The notes: generated by a model from the sequence alone, not told the origin. Numbered from the stretch's first letter, positions 36,795 to 45,220 are shown. The stretch is 64,000 bases of DNA from Isoalcanivorax pacificus W11-5 (GCF_000299335.2 NZ_CP004387.1:124001-188000); one strand, 5' to 3'. Made by a program: numbers and translations.

Positions 36795-36822
36795 ATCTAT
36801 ATCAAAATTTTTTGATATAGAT
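36795..36822. promoter_or_regulatory. 28-bp palindrome, candidate SahR operator
   Basis: Perfect 13-bp arms (ATCTATATCAAAA and TTTTGATATAGAT) surround a 2-bp centre, immediately upstream of sahR. The ATATCAA/TTGATAT core is AT-rich in a GC-rich genome. It lies where it would control the whole sahR-metK-ahcY-metF unit. Confidence 0.75.
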
Positions 36823-36851
36823 GGATCGGCTGTTGTTGGCCCGGGTCATGT

Positions 36852-36864
36852 GGGGGGGGGGGGG
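36852..36864 (+). repeat. Homopolymeric G13 tract
   Basis: Thirteen consecutive G lie between the divergent sahR and RutR-like genes, about 80 nt before the ATG at 36945. A tract this long is prone to slipped-strand length change and could alter promoter spacing or affect sequence quality. Confidence 0.9.
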
Positions 36865-36944
36865 AGGGCGGGGCTGGCCGAATCCGCCGTGACTGATGGT
36901 AAAGTGGCCGCATTATGAGGCCAGGGCAGGGTGACAGGAGAACG

Positions 36945-37733
36945 ATGGGCGGCAAAGTCTCCAGGACAGCAGGGCGCGGCAGGGCAGGGAAGGCGGGCGC
37001 AAGCACCCCCCAGATTGCCGCGACAAAAAAGGCCGCGGCCAGACCTTCGGTAAAGCCCCCCACCGCAGGGCATGTTCAGAAAACGCCCTCCCGCCGGCTG
37101 CTCAGGCATCCCGCCTCGACCTCCCCGCGCAGCCCACAGGTGGAAAGCAAGCGCGGCCTGATTCTGGAAGCGGCACTGAACCACTTCTCCCGTTTCGGGT
37201 TGCATGGCACCAGCCTGGATCAGGTCGCGCGCGAGGCGGCCATCTCGAAAACCAACCTGTTGTACTACTTCAGCAGCAAGGAAGAACTGTACGTCGGTGC
37301 GTTGCAGCAACTGATGGATGTCTGGCTGTATTCGCTGGAGGGGTTTACCGTCGACGCCGAGCCGATGACGGCGATCAGCGATTACATCCGTACAAAGCTG
37401 GTGCTGTCACGGGATTATCCGCGTGAGTCGCGCTTGTTCTGTCTGGAAGTGATGCAGGGGGCGCCGCTCATGATCGACGTGCTTGAGCAGCGTGTGCGCC
37501 CGCTGGTGGCAGCCAAGGTTCGTGTCATCAATGCCTGGATTGCCCAGGGGCGCATGGTGCCCTGCGATGCGCACCATCTGATCTTTTCGCTCTGGGCGAT
37601 TACCCAGCATTACGCGGATTTTCATGTGCAGATCGCGGCCGTCACCGGCAAATCGCTGCAGGACCCGGCCTTCTTCGAGGAGACGCTGCGCAATGTGCGC
37701 GCGCTGGTGCTGGAGGGCATCCGGCCGCGTTGA
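36945..37733 (+). CDS. TetR-family regulator, RutR-like
   Basis: This 262-residue regulator aligns along its body with RutR: LEAALNHFSRFGLHGTSLDQVAREA as helix-turn-helix, SKTNLLYYFSSKEELYVGAL, and the C-terminal ALVLEGIRPR. RutR senses uracil and controls pyrimidine use in E. coli. Residues 1-65 are an added Lys/Pro/Ala-rich disordered tail not seen in E. coli RutR. GGAG selects ATG 36945; ATG 36915 is possible. No rut catabolic genes are in the window, so the target set is unknown. A G13 tract lies in its upstream region. Confidence 0.88.
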   Translation: MGGKVSRTAGRGRAGKAGASTPQIAATKKAAARPSVKPPTAGHVQKTPSRRLLRHPASTSPRSPQVESKRGLILEAALNHFSRFGLHGTSLDQVAREAAISKTNLLYYFSSKEELYVGALQQLMDVWLYSLEGFTVDAEPMTAISDYIRTKLVLSRDYPRESRLFCLEVMQGAPLMIDVLEQRVRPLVAAKVRVINAWIAQGRMVPCDAHHLIFSLWAITQHYADFHVQIAAVTGKSLQDPAFFEETLRNVRALVLEGIRPR

Positions 37734-37742
37734 TGGCGGGTG

Positions 37743-38390
37743 TCAGCCTTCGATCAGCCAGGCCCGTTCACGCAGGGCCTCCAGCCCGGCCTCTTCAAAG
37801 CGTGCCTGCCCGGACAGCACATCCTCGACTTCAAGCTGGCGCACGGCGCATCCATGGAACAGCCGTTGCACTTCGTCGGCGCTGACCGAAAACGGCGGCC
37901 CGTCCATTTTCGATTGATCGTATTCCAGCGTGACCAGCAGCATGCGCCAGCCGGCCGGCAGGATAGTGCGCAGGTGCGCCACATAGCGCTCGCGCATCGG
38001 CGGGGGCAAGGCGATCAGCGCCGCACGGTCATAGACGGCCTGCACATGGCTTACGGCCTCGGCGTTGAGCAAAAAGACGTCGCCGCAATACAGGGTGTAG
38101 CCGGGTGCGAGGGCCACCTCCAGATCGCCAGCGGATTGCCATGACGCGGTGAGGCGGTGTTCATCCAGAAAGGAATCCAGCGCCGCGCGTGACAGTTCCA
38201 CACCCACGACCGGATGCTGGCGCCGCAGCCAGTGCATGTCCACGCTCTTGCCGCACAGCGGCACCAGCACAGGGGCGTCGGGCGGCAGGCTCAGGGCTGG
38301 CCAGTGGCGCGGCAGCCAGCGATGTCCGTCGGGCTGGTGGAAACCGATGTCGTTGTTCTGCCAGCGGCGGTGCCAGAAAGCTGCTTCCAT
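37743..38390 (-). CDS. tpm: Thiopurine S-methyltransferase
   Basis: This 215-residue enzyme has the TPMT layout: FWHRRWQNNDIGFHQPDGH at the N-terminus, the SAM loop VLVPLCGKSVDMHWL, VVGVELS and the YDRAALIALPPPMRERYV segment. Bacterial Tpm methylates selenium and tellurium oxyanions and thiols. It converges with the RutR-like gene (9-nt gap). Confidence 0.96.
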   Translation of the reverse strand: MEAAFWHRRWQNNDIGFHQPDGHRWLPRHWPALSLPPDAPVLVPLCGKSVDMHWLRRQHPVVGVELSRAALDSFLDEHRLTASWQSAGDLEVALAPGYTLYCGDVFLLNAEAVSHVQAVYDRAALIALPPPMRERYVAHLRTILPAGWRMLLVTLEYDQSKMDGPPFSVSADEVQRLFHGCAVRQLEVEDVLSGQARFEEAGLEALRERAWLIEG

Positions 38391-38468
38391 GACCTACTCC
38401 TCGCTTGGGCGGTGGGCCGCGTGGCGCGGCAAGCCTGTCGGGGGAGTATATAGCGGAAGCGAAGAAGT

Positions 38469-38489
38469 GGGGCCGGCGAAGCCGGCCCC
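38469..38489 (-). terminator. Hairpin after the outer-membrane protein gene
   Basis: A 9-bp stem (GGGGCCGGC with GCCGGCCCC) with a GAA loop lies 9 nt after the stop of the gene at 38499-39035. The minus-strand sequence after it is moderately T-rich. Confidence 0.65.
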
Positions 38490-38498
38490 GGGGGCAGA

Positions 38499-39035
38499 TC
38501 AGAAGTTGTAGCGGGCGCCGAGTTCGAGAATCATGCCATCGGCTTCGGTCGGGATGGACAGACCACCGACCAGAGAGATTTTTTCGCTGGCAAAATAATT
38601 GGCTTCCACGATGAACAGGAGTTCTTCATCGTCGGTCACGCCCGGTGCCGGGCCGTTGGCGGCATAGACTTCCGGCATGTAGCGGATCGCACCACGCAGT
38701 TCCATGGCATCGCCGGCCGCCAGGCGGGCGCCGCCTTCCAGGATCGGGTTCAGGCCGTCGCCGCTGTCGCCCAGGCCGAGCTGGCCGTACAGGTGCAGGT
38801 TGTTCATCGGCGCAATAAAGCCGACGCTGGCATTGCGGAAATCGAAAATGCCGCCGTCTTCTGCGGTCAGGTACAGGCTGTCATTGACCTGATAGGAACC
38901 CTTGATCAGCCACTTGTGCACCTTCTCTTCCGTCCACACCTGATAGGTGCCCTGGACATAGGTGTAGTTGATTTCAGCAACAGACATGGCGGGCAGCGCG
39001 AGGCAGGCCGCAGCGATAACAGAGCGAAGTTTCAT
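38499..39035 (-). CDS. Small outer-membrane beta-barrel protein
   Basis: This 178-residue protein has a signal peptide (MKLRSVIAAACLALPAMSVA) and a run of about eight amphipathic strands ending in GARYNF, the C-terminal phenylalanine expected for BAM-dependent barrels. It resembles small OmpA-like or OmpW-size barrels without a recognised family motif. AAGGA is 8 nt before the ATG. Function is unknown. The 320-nt gap upstream (39036-39355) holds only promoter-like sequence and a small CCTGAC/GTCAGG dyad at 39106-39120. Confidence 0.8.
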   Translation of the reverse strand: MKLRSVIAAACLALPAMSVAEINYTYVQGTYQVWTEEKVHKWLIKGSYQVNDSLYLTAEDGGIFDFRNASVGFIAPMNNLHLYGQLGLGDSGDGLNPILEGGARLAAGDAMELRGAIRYMPEVYAANGPAPGVTDDEELLFIVEANYFASEKISLVGGLSIPTEADGMILELGARYNF

Positions 39036-39355
39036 TGAAAAGGTCCTTGTCAAAGCAGTACAAAGCGTCATCTATGACGGGGTAAACAGCGTGTTATGTC
39101 AGTTTCCTGACAGCGTCAGGCGCTGGGATACTAGCGTGCCGTGCAGAAACCGGGTAGAGCTCTAAACGGGGAGCAGGTCGCAAAATGCGGAACCGGAGCG
39201 GGGTGCGCCGCTGGATGGTACCGCCGGGCAATGGCGCCGGCCGTATTTTCGGCGAATTTTGCACTCCCCCTGTTTCATGCAGCCGGGTTTTCCGCATAAT
39301 GTGCCGCTTCTGTGGCCAACGCCCTCCCCCGGCGGGGTGGGCTTCACTAGCGAAC

Positions 39356-40363
39356 ATGATGCTGCGTCTGTTATTTGCTCTGCTGCTGCTCTGTGGTGCT
39401 TCCCCTTCACTGGCCGATACAGTCTGGCTCCTCAATGGCGACCGGCTGTCGGGACAGGTCCGCCTGTTCGATGGCGGCACCCTGCTGCTGGAGACCGAAT
39501 TCGGCGGCATCGTGCGCATCAATGCCAAGAGTGTGGCCACCCTGGAAACGCGCCAGCGCATGGTCATTCGCCACCAGCGCTGGCGTGGGCGCAAACAATA
39601 CGCCACCTTGCGGGCGGCCGAGCAGCCGGGCCGGGTCACGCTGGTCACCCATGGCGAACCCTTCACTGTGGCGCTGGCGGATCTCTACCAGATCATGCCG
39701 ACGCGCAAAATGCTGGAAGACTGGATCTGGCGCGGCAACGTGGACTTTGCGCTGGACTTCCAGCGCGGCGATACCGATATCGATGATCGCGACATCATGG
39801 TGCTTACCGATTTCCGCCACAACAACTGGCGGCATAACCTGCGCGGTGAATATAACCGTGAGTACAAGGACGAGGTGCGTTCAATCGACAATTATCTGGC
39901 ACAGTATTCGCTGGATTACTTTATCGACCGGAACTGGTTCTGGCAGGGCCGCCTGCAATACCGCCGCGACGACATCGAGGAAATTGCCCGCCGGCGCAGC
40001 CTGGGTACCGGCCCCGGTTACCAGTTCTGGGACAATGAGCTGGGCGCTTTCTCGCTCACCTCGCTGCTGAATGTGGATGATTACGAGTACGCCGACGGCG
40101 GCGACGAACGCACCGCCTCCATGGCGGTGCGCTGGGACTACAACCGCTTTCTGGTGGGCAAGACACTGGAAATCTTTACCAACGGTGAAATCGGTGTGCC
40201 GCTCAGCAGTGCGGTGTCGGAAAAGCTCGACGCCCAGGCAGGGCTGCGTTTCCGCCTGACCAGTTGGGCATCGTTCAATATTCGGGCCGAATGGGACCGG
40301 GTCGTTGGCGACGGAAGTATCAACCAGCGTCGCTACACCCTGGGGCTGGGTGTGGCCTGGTAG
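39356..40363 (+). CDS. DUF481 family outer-membrane protein
   Basis: This 335-residue protein has a signal peptide (MMLRLLFALLLLCGASPSLA). An N-terminal segment with the GDRLSGQVRLFDGGTLLLET pattern is followed by a C-terminal DUF481 (YdiY-like) beta-barrel of about 240 residues, with paired acidic/basic strands such as WRHNLRGEYNREYKDEV, ending in LGLGVAW. Members are salt-induced outer-membrane proteins of unknown function. ATG 39356 begins the signal peptide; the longer upstream frame adds non-signal sequence. Confidence 0.88.
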   Translation: MMLRLLFALLLLCGASPSLADTVWLLNGDRLSGQVRLFDGGTLLLETEFGGIVRINAKSVATLETRQRMVIRHQRWRGRKQYATLRAAEQPGRVTLVTHGEPFTVALADLYQIMPTRKMLEDWIWRGNVDFALDFQRGDTDIDDRDIMVLTDFRHNNWRHNLRGEYNREYKDEVRSIDNYLAQYSLDYFIDRNWFWQGRLQYRRDDIEEIARRRSLGTGPGYQFWDNELGAFSLTSLLNVDDYEYADGGDERTASMAVRWDYNRFLVGKTLEIFTNGEIGVPLSSAVSEKLDAQAGLRFRLTSWASFNIRAEWDRVVGDGSINQRRYTLGLGVAW

Positions 40364-40396
40364 TCAAAACGCAATTCAGACACATATTGCTGACAG

Positions 40397-40418
40397 TATT
40401 GCAGGCAGTTTTGCAATA
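40397..40418. promoter_or_regulatory. Inverted repeat upstream of phosphoesterase gene
   Basis: TATTGCA - 8 bp - TGCAATA lies 76 nt before the start at 40494, inside a locally AT-rich promoter region. It could be a regulator site; the protein is unknown. Confidence 0.35.
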
Positions 40419-40493
40419 TAACGACCATGCGGCTGTCATGTCTGGCCGCTAGGGTGCTTCCCGCGACACAACACCTGATCCGGGAGCACACAC

Positions 40494-42347
40494 ATGTTCA
40501 CCTCACAACGCACCGGCTGGCCAACGCTCTGGCTGGCCATGCTGTTATCCCTGCTGTTGAGCGCCTGTGGTGGCGACAGCAGCTCGTCCAATAATGACAA
40601 CGGCGGTGAGCCGCCGGTGGCCGAAACGCAAGGGTTTACCCTGGCGGTGCTGCCGGACACACAGAAATATTCCCGCTATTCACCCGAGCGCTACACCGTT
40701 CAGACACAATGGATTGCGGACCACTACGAACAGGAAAAGATCGCCTTCACTGTACATCTGGGCGATGTGGTGGATATCGCCCGCGCGCCGGAGGAATGGG
40801 CGGCAGCACGTGAGGCGATGCAGATACTGGAAGCCAATGCGGCCACGCCCTATTCGATCCTGGCCGGCAACCACGATGTGCTCAACAGCGGCCAGAACGA
40901 TGACGTGCGTGATCTGGCCAACGAGCCGTTCCTGCAACATTTCTCGCCGACTCTGCAGGCCGGTAACTTCACCACCTTCCAGGGCGCGGACGACACCGGC
41001 TTCAACAGCTACCACATTTTCGAAGGCAATGGCCGCGAATATCTGGTGCTGGCGCTGGACTGGCGCGTGTCGGCGAACACCGCCGCCTGGGCACAGCAAG
41101 TGCTCGACGAGCACCCGACCCTGCCGACCATCCTGACCACCCACCAGCTGATGAACATCGCCGGCGATGGTGAAACCGCCATCTTCACCGAGCACGGCGC
41201 CATGTTGTGGGATACGCTGATCCGCAACAACGACCAGATCTTCCTGACGCTCAACGGGCACCACCACGGCGAAGCCATGATGGTAGCCAAGAACGACTTC
41301 GGGCGCGATGTGGTGCTGGTCGTGGTCGATTACCAGTCCGGCTTCTGGGGCGGTAACGGCATGATGCAACTGATCAGCTTCAACGAAACGGATAACCTGC
41401 TTCAGTTCCGGTCCTATTCCCCCTGGGTGGCCGCCATTCCGGAAGAGGACCGCCGGCCGCAGGATGAACTGAGCCGCTGGGAATTCGACGTGCCGATGCA
41501 TTTCGGCAGCCGCTTCGCCAACTTCGGCGAAAACGCAGGGGCGGACGAGCCGGGCAATATCGAGGGCACCGAAGCCTACTGGATCCTGGATCGCGCCCAC
41601 ATGCTGACCAGCACCGACGGCAGCGTTCGCTTTGCCGATGCCTCGGGTAACGGCAACGTCATGACGCTGACCGCCTACAACGATCCGCAGGGCGACATGA
41701 GCGCGTTCTTCGAAGTCATCGATGACAGTGCACTGTTCGGCTTCGCCGAAGGCAGCGCCCGCTTCAAAGGCAGCAATGCCGACGGTGGTTATTACCTGAT
41801 GTCCGCCGGCGCCAGCCTGCTGTTCGAGACCAGCGCCGCTGGCAAGAGCGGTTATCTGCCGACCTATACGATCGAAGCGGTGGTGCGCTTGCCGCAAGGC
41901 TGGACGCCGGCGCGCAACCAGTGGTCGGGCATCCTCAATCATCGCCCCGGCATCACCGCCGTCTGTACCTATCATGAAGTGGCCTGCAGCGGCGGTGACG
42001 CATCGCTGGGCCTGAACGTGTCCTCACTGAAAGAATTCCAGTGGGTCAGCACATCACAGAACGGCAAGGGCCAGGACAACTGGTCCTGGGAAGTGGCCGA
42101 TGAGTACTGGTACCACATTGCGCTGGTGAACGATGGCGAGCGGGTGCAGATGTATGTGGATGGCTCGCTGGTCATGCGGACCGGCGTCGACACGCAACAG
42201 GGCCTGCTGGTGCAGCCGGGACAGCCCTGGTCCATCGGGATCAACAGCTGGAACGGGTCCCCCGGCAATCTGTTCGCCGGCGATATTGCGGAAATCCGTA
42301 TCAACAGCCGCGTGTTGCCGCAGAGCGAGTGGCTGTATAGCCACTGA
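40494..42347 (+). CDS. Calcineurin-like phosphoesterase lipoprotein with LamG-type C-terminal domain
   Basis: This 617-residue lipoprotein has lipobox LLSAC with C25 as lipid site, then a Ser/Asn-rich linker. Residues about 45-330 form a metallophosphoesterase domain with LPDTQKYS, HLGDVVD, GNHD, THQ and GHHHG metal-ligand motifs. Residues about 430-617 look like a concanavalin A/LamG fold (YTIEAVVRLPQGW, WYHIALVNDGERVQMYVDG). It is probably an envelope phosphatase or phosphodiesterase that binds a carbohydrate or matrix. A strong terminator follows. Substrate is unknown. Confidence 0.88.
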   Translation: MFTSQRTGWPTLWLAMLLSLLLSACGGDSSSSNNDNGGEPPVAETQGFTLAVLPDTQKYSRYSPERYTVQTQWIADHYEQEKIAFTVHLGDVVDIARAPEEWAAAREAMQILEANAATPYSILAGNHDVLNSGQNDDVRDLANEPFLQHFSPTLQAGNFTTFQGADDTGFNSYHIFEGNGREYLVLALDWRVSANTAAWAQQVLDEHPTLPTILTTHQLMNIAGDGETAIFTEHGAMLWDTLIRNNDQIFLTLNGHHHGEAMMVAKNDFGRDVVLVVVDYQSGFWGGNGMMQLISFNETDNLLQFRSYSPWVAAIPEEDRRPQDELSRWEFDVPMHFGSRFANFGENAGADEPGNIEGTEAYWILDRAHMLTSTDGSVRFADASGNGNVMTLTAYNDPQGDMSAFFEVIDDSALFGFAEGSARFKGSNADGGYYLMSAGASLLFETSAAGKSGYLPTYTIEAVVRLPQGWTPARNQWSGILNHRPGITAVCTYHEVACSGGDASLGLNVSSLKEFQWVSTSQNGKGQDNWSWEVADEYWYHIALVNDGERVQMYVDGSLVMRTGVDTQQGLLVQPGQPWSIGINSWNGSPGNLFAGDIAEIRINSRVLPQSEWLYSH

Positions 42348-42382
42348 GTCACTGGGCTGGCCCGCCGGGCCAGGTACCGGGA

Positions 42383-42408
42383 ACGGGGCCTTCATGGCCC
42401 CGTTTTTT
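42383..42408 (+). terminator. Rho-independent terminator
   Basis: An 8-bp stem (ACGGGGCC with GGCCCCGT), TTCAT loop and six T follow the phosphoesterase gene. This is a canonical intrinsic terminator. Confidence 0.9.
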
Positions 42409-42465
42409 ATTTGTATCAATGAGTTGGGATGGCGGGCGCGGGATAGCGCAGCGGCTGCTTGCGGC

Positions 42466-42508
42466 ATTTGGTTCGTGTGTGTACTATTTGGTTCGTCAGC
42501 GAACCAAA
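42466..42508. promoter_or_regulatory. MarR operator: palindrome plus extra half site
   Basis: A perfect palindrome with 9-bp arms (TTTGGTTCG - TCAG - CGAACCAAA, 42487-42508) lies 11 nt before the MarR start codon. A copy of the left half, ATTTGGTTCG, is at 42466-42475, 20 bp upstream of the other, which puts both on the same DNA face. This fits autoregulation by the MarR protein. Confidence 0.8.
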
Positions 42509-42519
42509 CGAGGTGAGGT

Positions 42520-42936
42520 GTGGAACGGCGGCTGTTTTTCCTGATCAACATGGCCCAGCGCAAGATGTTCCGCTATGTGGACAGCGCGTGCGAAGCAGAG
42601 CTGGGTTTCTCCGTGACACAAGTGGCGGCACTGCTGTTCATTGCCCGGCATGAAGGCGGCCTGCAAAAAGACCTGGGCGCCGCGCTGGCGCTGAACAAGC
42701 CGGCTGTCACCGGCCTGTGCGGTCGCATGGAACAGAACGGCCTGATCGAACGCCGTCCCTGTGAACAGGATGGCCGCGCTTCCCGCCTTTACCTCACCCC
42801 GCAAGGAAAAGCCGTACTGCCCAGGGTCATGCCGCTGCTGACGCGCATGAATGCCAGTCTGGCGGCAGATTTTTCCGATGAAGAACTGGATGTGGTGGTC
42901 CGTTTCCTGAACAAGGTGATGGACAACTTCGCGTGA
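42520..42936 (+). CDS. MarR-family transcriptional regulator
   Basis: This 138-residue winged-helix regulator has the helix-turn-helix GGLQKDLGAALALNKPAVTGLCGRME and the wing RRPCEQDGRASRLYLTPQG with the conserved D-x-R. The start is GTG 42520 after GAGGTGAGG; an internal ATG at 42550 would cut the first helix. It is followed by a thioesterase-like gene 25 nt on, its probable target, and preceded by a palindromic operator. Confidence 0.92.
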   Translation: MERRLFFLINMAQRKMFRYVDSACEAELGFSVTQVAALLFIARHEGGLQKDLGAALALNKPAVTGLCGRMEQNGLIERRPCEQDGRASRLYLTPQGKAVLPRVMPLLTRMNASLAADFSDEELDVVVRFLNKVMDNFA

Positions 42937-42961
42937 TCAACCGACCAGAACGGTGAAGGCT

Positions 42962-43402
42962 ATGGGTCAATTCCTGACAATGTACAAACAGATGGACGCG
43001 CAGGCTTTTTCAAAAGGTATCGGGCAGGTGGCGCCGTACTTTTCGTCCATCGATCCGGAAATCGTCAACTACCGGCCGCGCTACTGCGAACTGGTGCTGA
43101 AGAACCAGCCCAAGGTACACAATCACCTGGGCACCATCCATGCGATTGCCATGTGCAACGCCGCCGAGCTGGTAGCGGGGATGGCCACCGATGCATCTAT
43201 TCCTGAAGGCGCGCGCTGGATTCCGCAGGGCATGACGGTCAGTTACCTGGCCAAGGCCAAGTCTGACCTGAAAGTGGTGTGTGATGCGGACGGGGTGGAT
43301 TTTTCCGAACCCGGCGACATCGTCGTGCCGGTGTCCGCCTATACCGACGGTGGCACCAAATGCTTCACGGCACTGATCACCATGAATGTGAAGCACGCCT
43401 GA
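42962..43402 (+). CDS. DUF4442 hotdog-fold (PaaI-like thioesterase) protein
   Basis: This 146-residue single-hotdog protein resembles DUF4442: the VHNHLGTIHAIAMCNAAELVAGM helix, the substrate side of the fold, followed by the strands WIPQGMTVSYLAKAKSDL and VVPVSAYTDGGTKCFTALITM. It is a predicted acyl-CoA thioesterase of unknown substrate. GTG 42953 is an alternative start. It is co-transcribed with the MarR regulator and ends in a strong terminator. Confidence 0.85.
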   Translation: MGQFLTMYKQMDAQAFSKGIGQVAPYFSSIDPEIVNYRPRYCELVLKNQPKVHNHLGTIHAIAMCNAAELVAGMATDASIPEGARWIPQGMTVSYLAKAKSDLKVVCDADGVDFSEPGDIVVPVSAYTDGGTKCFTALITMNVKHA

Positions 43403-43442
43403 TCAGAAAAATCCTGTGATTGCGCAAGCGCTGTTCCCCATT

Positions 43443-43473
43443 GCGGAGCTCCTGGCGAGCTCCGCTTTTTTTT
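43443..43473 (+). terminator. Rho-independent terminator
   Basis: A 9-bp stem (GCGGAGCTC with GAGCTCCGC), 5-nt loop and eight T follow the MarR/thioesterase operon. Confidence 0.92.
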
Positions 43474-43516
43474 CTGGGGCGGTGGCTTGCTGGCGGGTGC
43501 CGCCCCCAACCGTGAT

Positions 43517-44083
43517 TCAGGCTGCGGGGGTCCAGAGATTCTGCAGTGAACCCAGCAGGCTGTTCTGCACACCCTGGCCGCCCAGGAACTGCAGCACCAT
43601 CGGCGCAAACTGGCTGATCATGTCCGGGCTCAGGCCCAGCGCACTGAATGCAGTCTGCACACCCTGCAGGCTCTGCACGTTGCCGAGCACCGTGCCGAGC
43701 ATGCCACCGCTGGATTCGCCGCTGCCGAGCAGGCCGGTCAGGCCGGACACCTTGTCCGTGATCGAGCTGAACTGGCTGCCGGACAGTTGCGTCTGTGCCA
43801 GCGACATCAGCGCGGCAGTGCCACCGGCGGCTTGCGTCTGGGTCACGCCCAGCTGGCTGCTGAGGCTGTTCACCAGATCAGCGGTGTCGCCGGCCACGGC
43901 GAACTGGCTGTTGGCCTGGTCCAGTGTGGCCTGGGCGCTGCCGGTGGCATCGTCAGCGACTTTGGCCGCGTCATTGATGGTCTTGCTGGCGGAATCCGAC
44001 AGCGACTTGAAGTCAAAGGCCGATGCACCGGCGGCAACGGAGAACAGAGCGACAGTCAGCGTGGCTTTGGCAAAAAAATGCAT
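43517..44083 (-). CDS. DUF2780 secreted protein
   Basis: This 188-residue protein has a signal peptide (MHFFAKATLTVALFSVAAGASA). A helical low-complexity region is followed by a repetitive C-terminal domain of the DUF2780 (VcgC/VcgE) type, with the SSQLGVTQTQAAGGTAALMSLAQ and GLSPDMISQFAPMVLQFL patterns split across the chain. AAGGAAG precedes ATG 44083. Function is unknown; it is probably periplasmic. Confidence 0.87.
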   Translation of the reverse strand: MHFFAKATLTVALFSVAAGASAFDFKSLSDSASKTINDAAKVADDATGSAQATLDQANSQFAVAGDTADLVNSLSSQLGVTQTQAAGGTAALMSLAQTQLSGSQFSSITDKVSGLTGLLGSGESSGGMLGTVLGNVQSLQGVQTAFSALGLSPDMISQFAPMVLQFLGGQGVQNSLLGSLQNLWTPAA

Positions 44084-44172
44084 GGGGGAGCTTCCTTGGC
44101 TGGTCCGGAAAAAGCGCCGGTCTGGCGTGCCGGCGCGATCGAACAATAGCATGCCGCCTGCGCCGTCCGGCA

Positions 44173-45048
44173 TCAGTTAAAGGACGGATTCACCGTTTTG
44201 CGAACGAATTCAGCCATCCGGACGCGTGCGCTGGCGGCCTCCGGTATCGGCATCAGCGGCCAGACATGCACCATCTCCGGCGCATCCACCTGCGCCACTT
44301 GCCCGCCTGCCGCGCGCACCCCTTCCACCAATCGCACCGCATCCGGCCACAACACATCACGCCCGGCGCTGAACACCAGCATCGGCGGCAGCTCCTGCAG
44401 CCCGCACAGCAGCGGATTGATGGCCGGGTCATCCAGCGCGCGCGGCCCGGCGACGATGCGCCCGACGTGCGGCAGCCCGGCCAGCGCCAGCATGGGATCG
44501 ACGGCATCGCGGTCCTTTGAGCGCGGATCACTGAACGTCAGGTCCAGGCACGGGCTGATCAGCACCAGCGCGGCCGGCTGCGGTGCCCCGGCATCGCGCA
44601 GCGATTGTGCCAGCCGCAGTGCCAGCAAGGTCCCGGCGGAATCCGCCACAATCACCGGCGGTTGTGGCCATGTGTGGTCACGCCAGAATGCGCTGGTGAA
44701 GGCCAGCATGTCGTCCAGCGTCTGCTCGGGCGCCAGCGGATACAGCGGCACATCGCAGGTGCCGCCGGTATCACGCACGAGTTGGGTAATCAGGCGCCAG
44801 TGATGGCGGGTGATGGGGTTCACGAAGGCGCCGCCGTGCAGGTAGAGCATGGTTGGCTCGGCACCGTGTCCGAGGCGCAATACGGGGCGGCCGCGAAAGG
44901 CCCGCTGCGTTGCCCCGCGGGGTGGTGAGCAGGCCTTGCGTCGCCTGGCCAGCAGCGTGGCGGCGTCCAGCGGTGGCGCGTAGCGTTGCTTCATCTTCAG
45001 CCAGGGCATAACCCTGTTGAACAGCAGACGGGCACGCAAAGAAGCCAT
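44173..45048 (-). CDS. Alpha/beta hydrolase of the hormone-sensitive lipase (GDXG) family
   Basis: This 291-residue esterase has the YLHGGAF oxyanion-hole motif, the nucleophile serine in VADSAGTLLAL (GDSAG variant starting with A), the catalytic acid near SAGRDVLWPDA and the histidine in EMVHVWPLMP. The family cleaves short and medium acyl esters. The first residues include a weak amphipathic helix and no clear signal peptide. It is divergent from the Fic gene. Confidence 0.9.
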   Translation of the reverse strand: MASLRARLLFNRVMPWLKMKQRYAPPLDAATLLARRRKACSPPRGATQRAFRGRPVLRLGHGAEPTMLYLHGGAFVNPITRHHWRLITQLVRDTGGTCDVPLYPLAPEQTLDDMLAFTSAFWRDHTWPQPPVIVADSAGTLLALRLAQSLRDAGAPQPAALVLISPCLDLTFSDPRSKDRDAVDPMLALAGLPHVGRIVAGPRALDDPAINPLLCGLQELPPMLVFSAGRDVLWPDAVRLVEGVRAAGGQVAQVDAPEMVHVWPLMPIPEAASARVRMAEFVRKTVNPSFN

Positions 45049-45155
45049 GTCGAGCGATCCTCAGGACAGATAGATGGCCAGCAGTGTCCGCCAGACTGGC
45101 AGTGCTGCCAACCAGGGCGGTGCGGCCTGGCTGGGGAGGCTGGCATATCTGGCAG

Positions 45156-45220
45156 ATGAGCCGAATAATGACTATATTCGGCTCATGATATGAGCCGAAT
45201 GGGCGAATTAATCGGCTCAC
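45156..45220. promoter_or_regulatory. Four-copy ATGAGCCGAAT operator array ahead of fic gene
   Basis: The 11-mer ATGAGCCGAAT occurs at 45156-45166, inverted at 45176-45186, direct at 45190-45200, and as a degenerate inverted copy at 45211-45220. The middle pair forms a palindrome with a 3-bp centre. The array stops 13 nt before the Fic start. The Fic protein ends in a helix-turn-helix, so it is the obvious binder. Confidence 0.8.
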
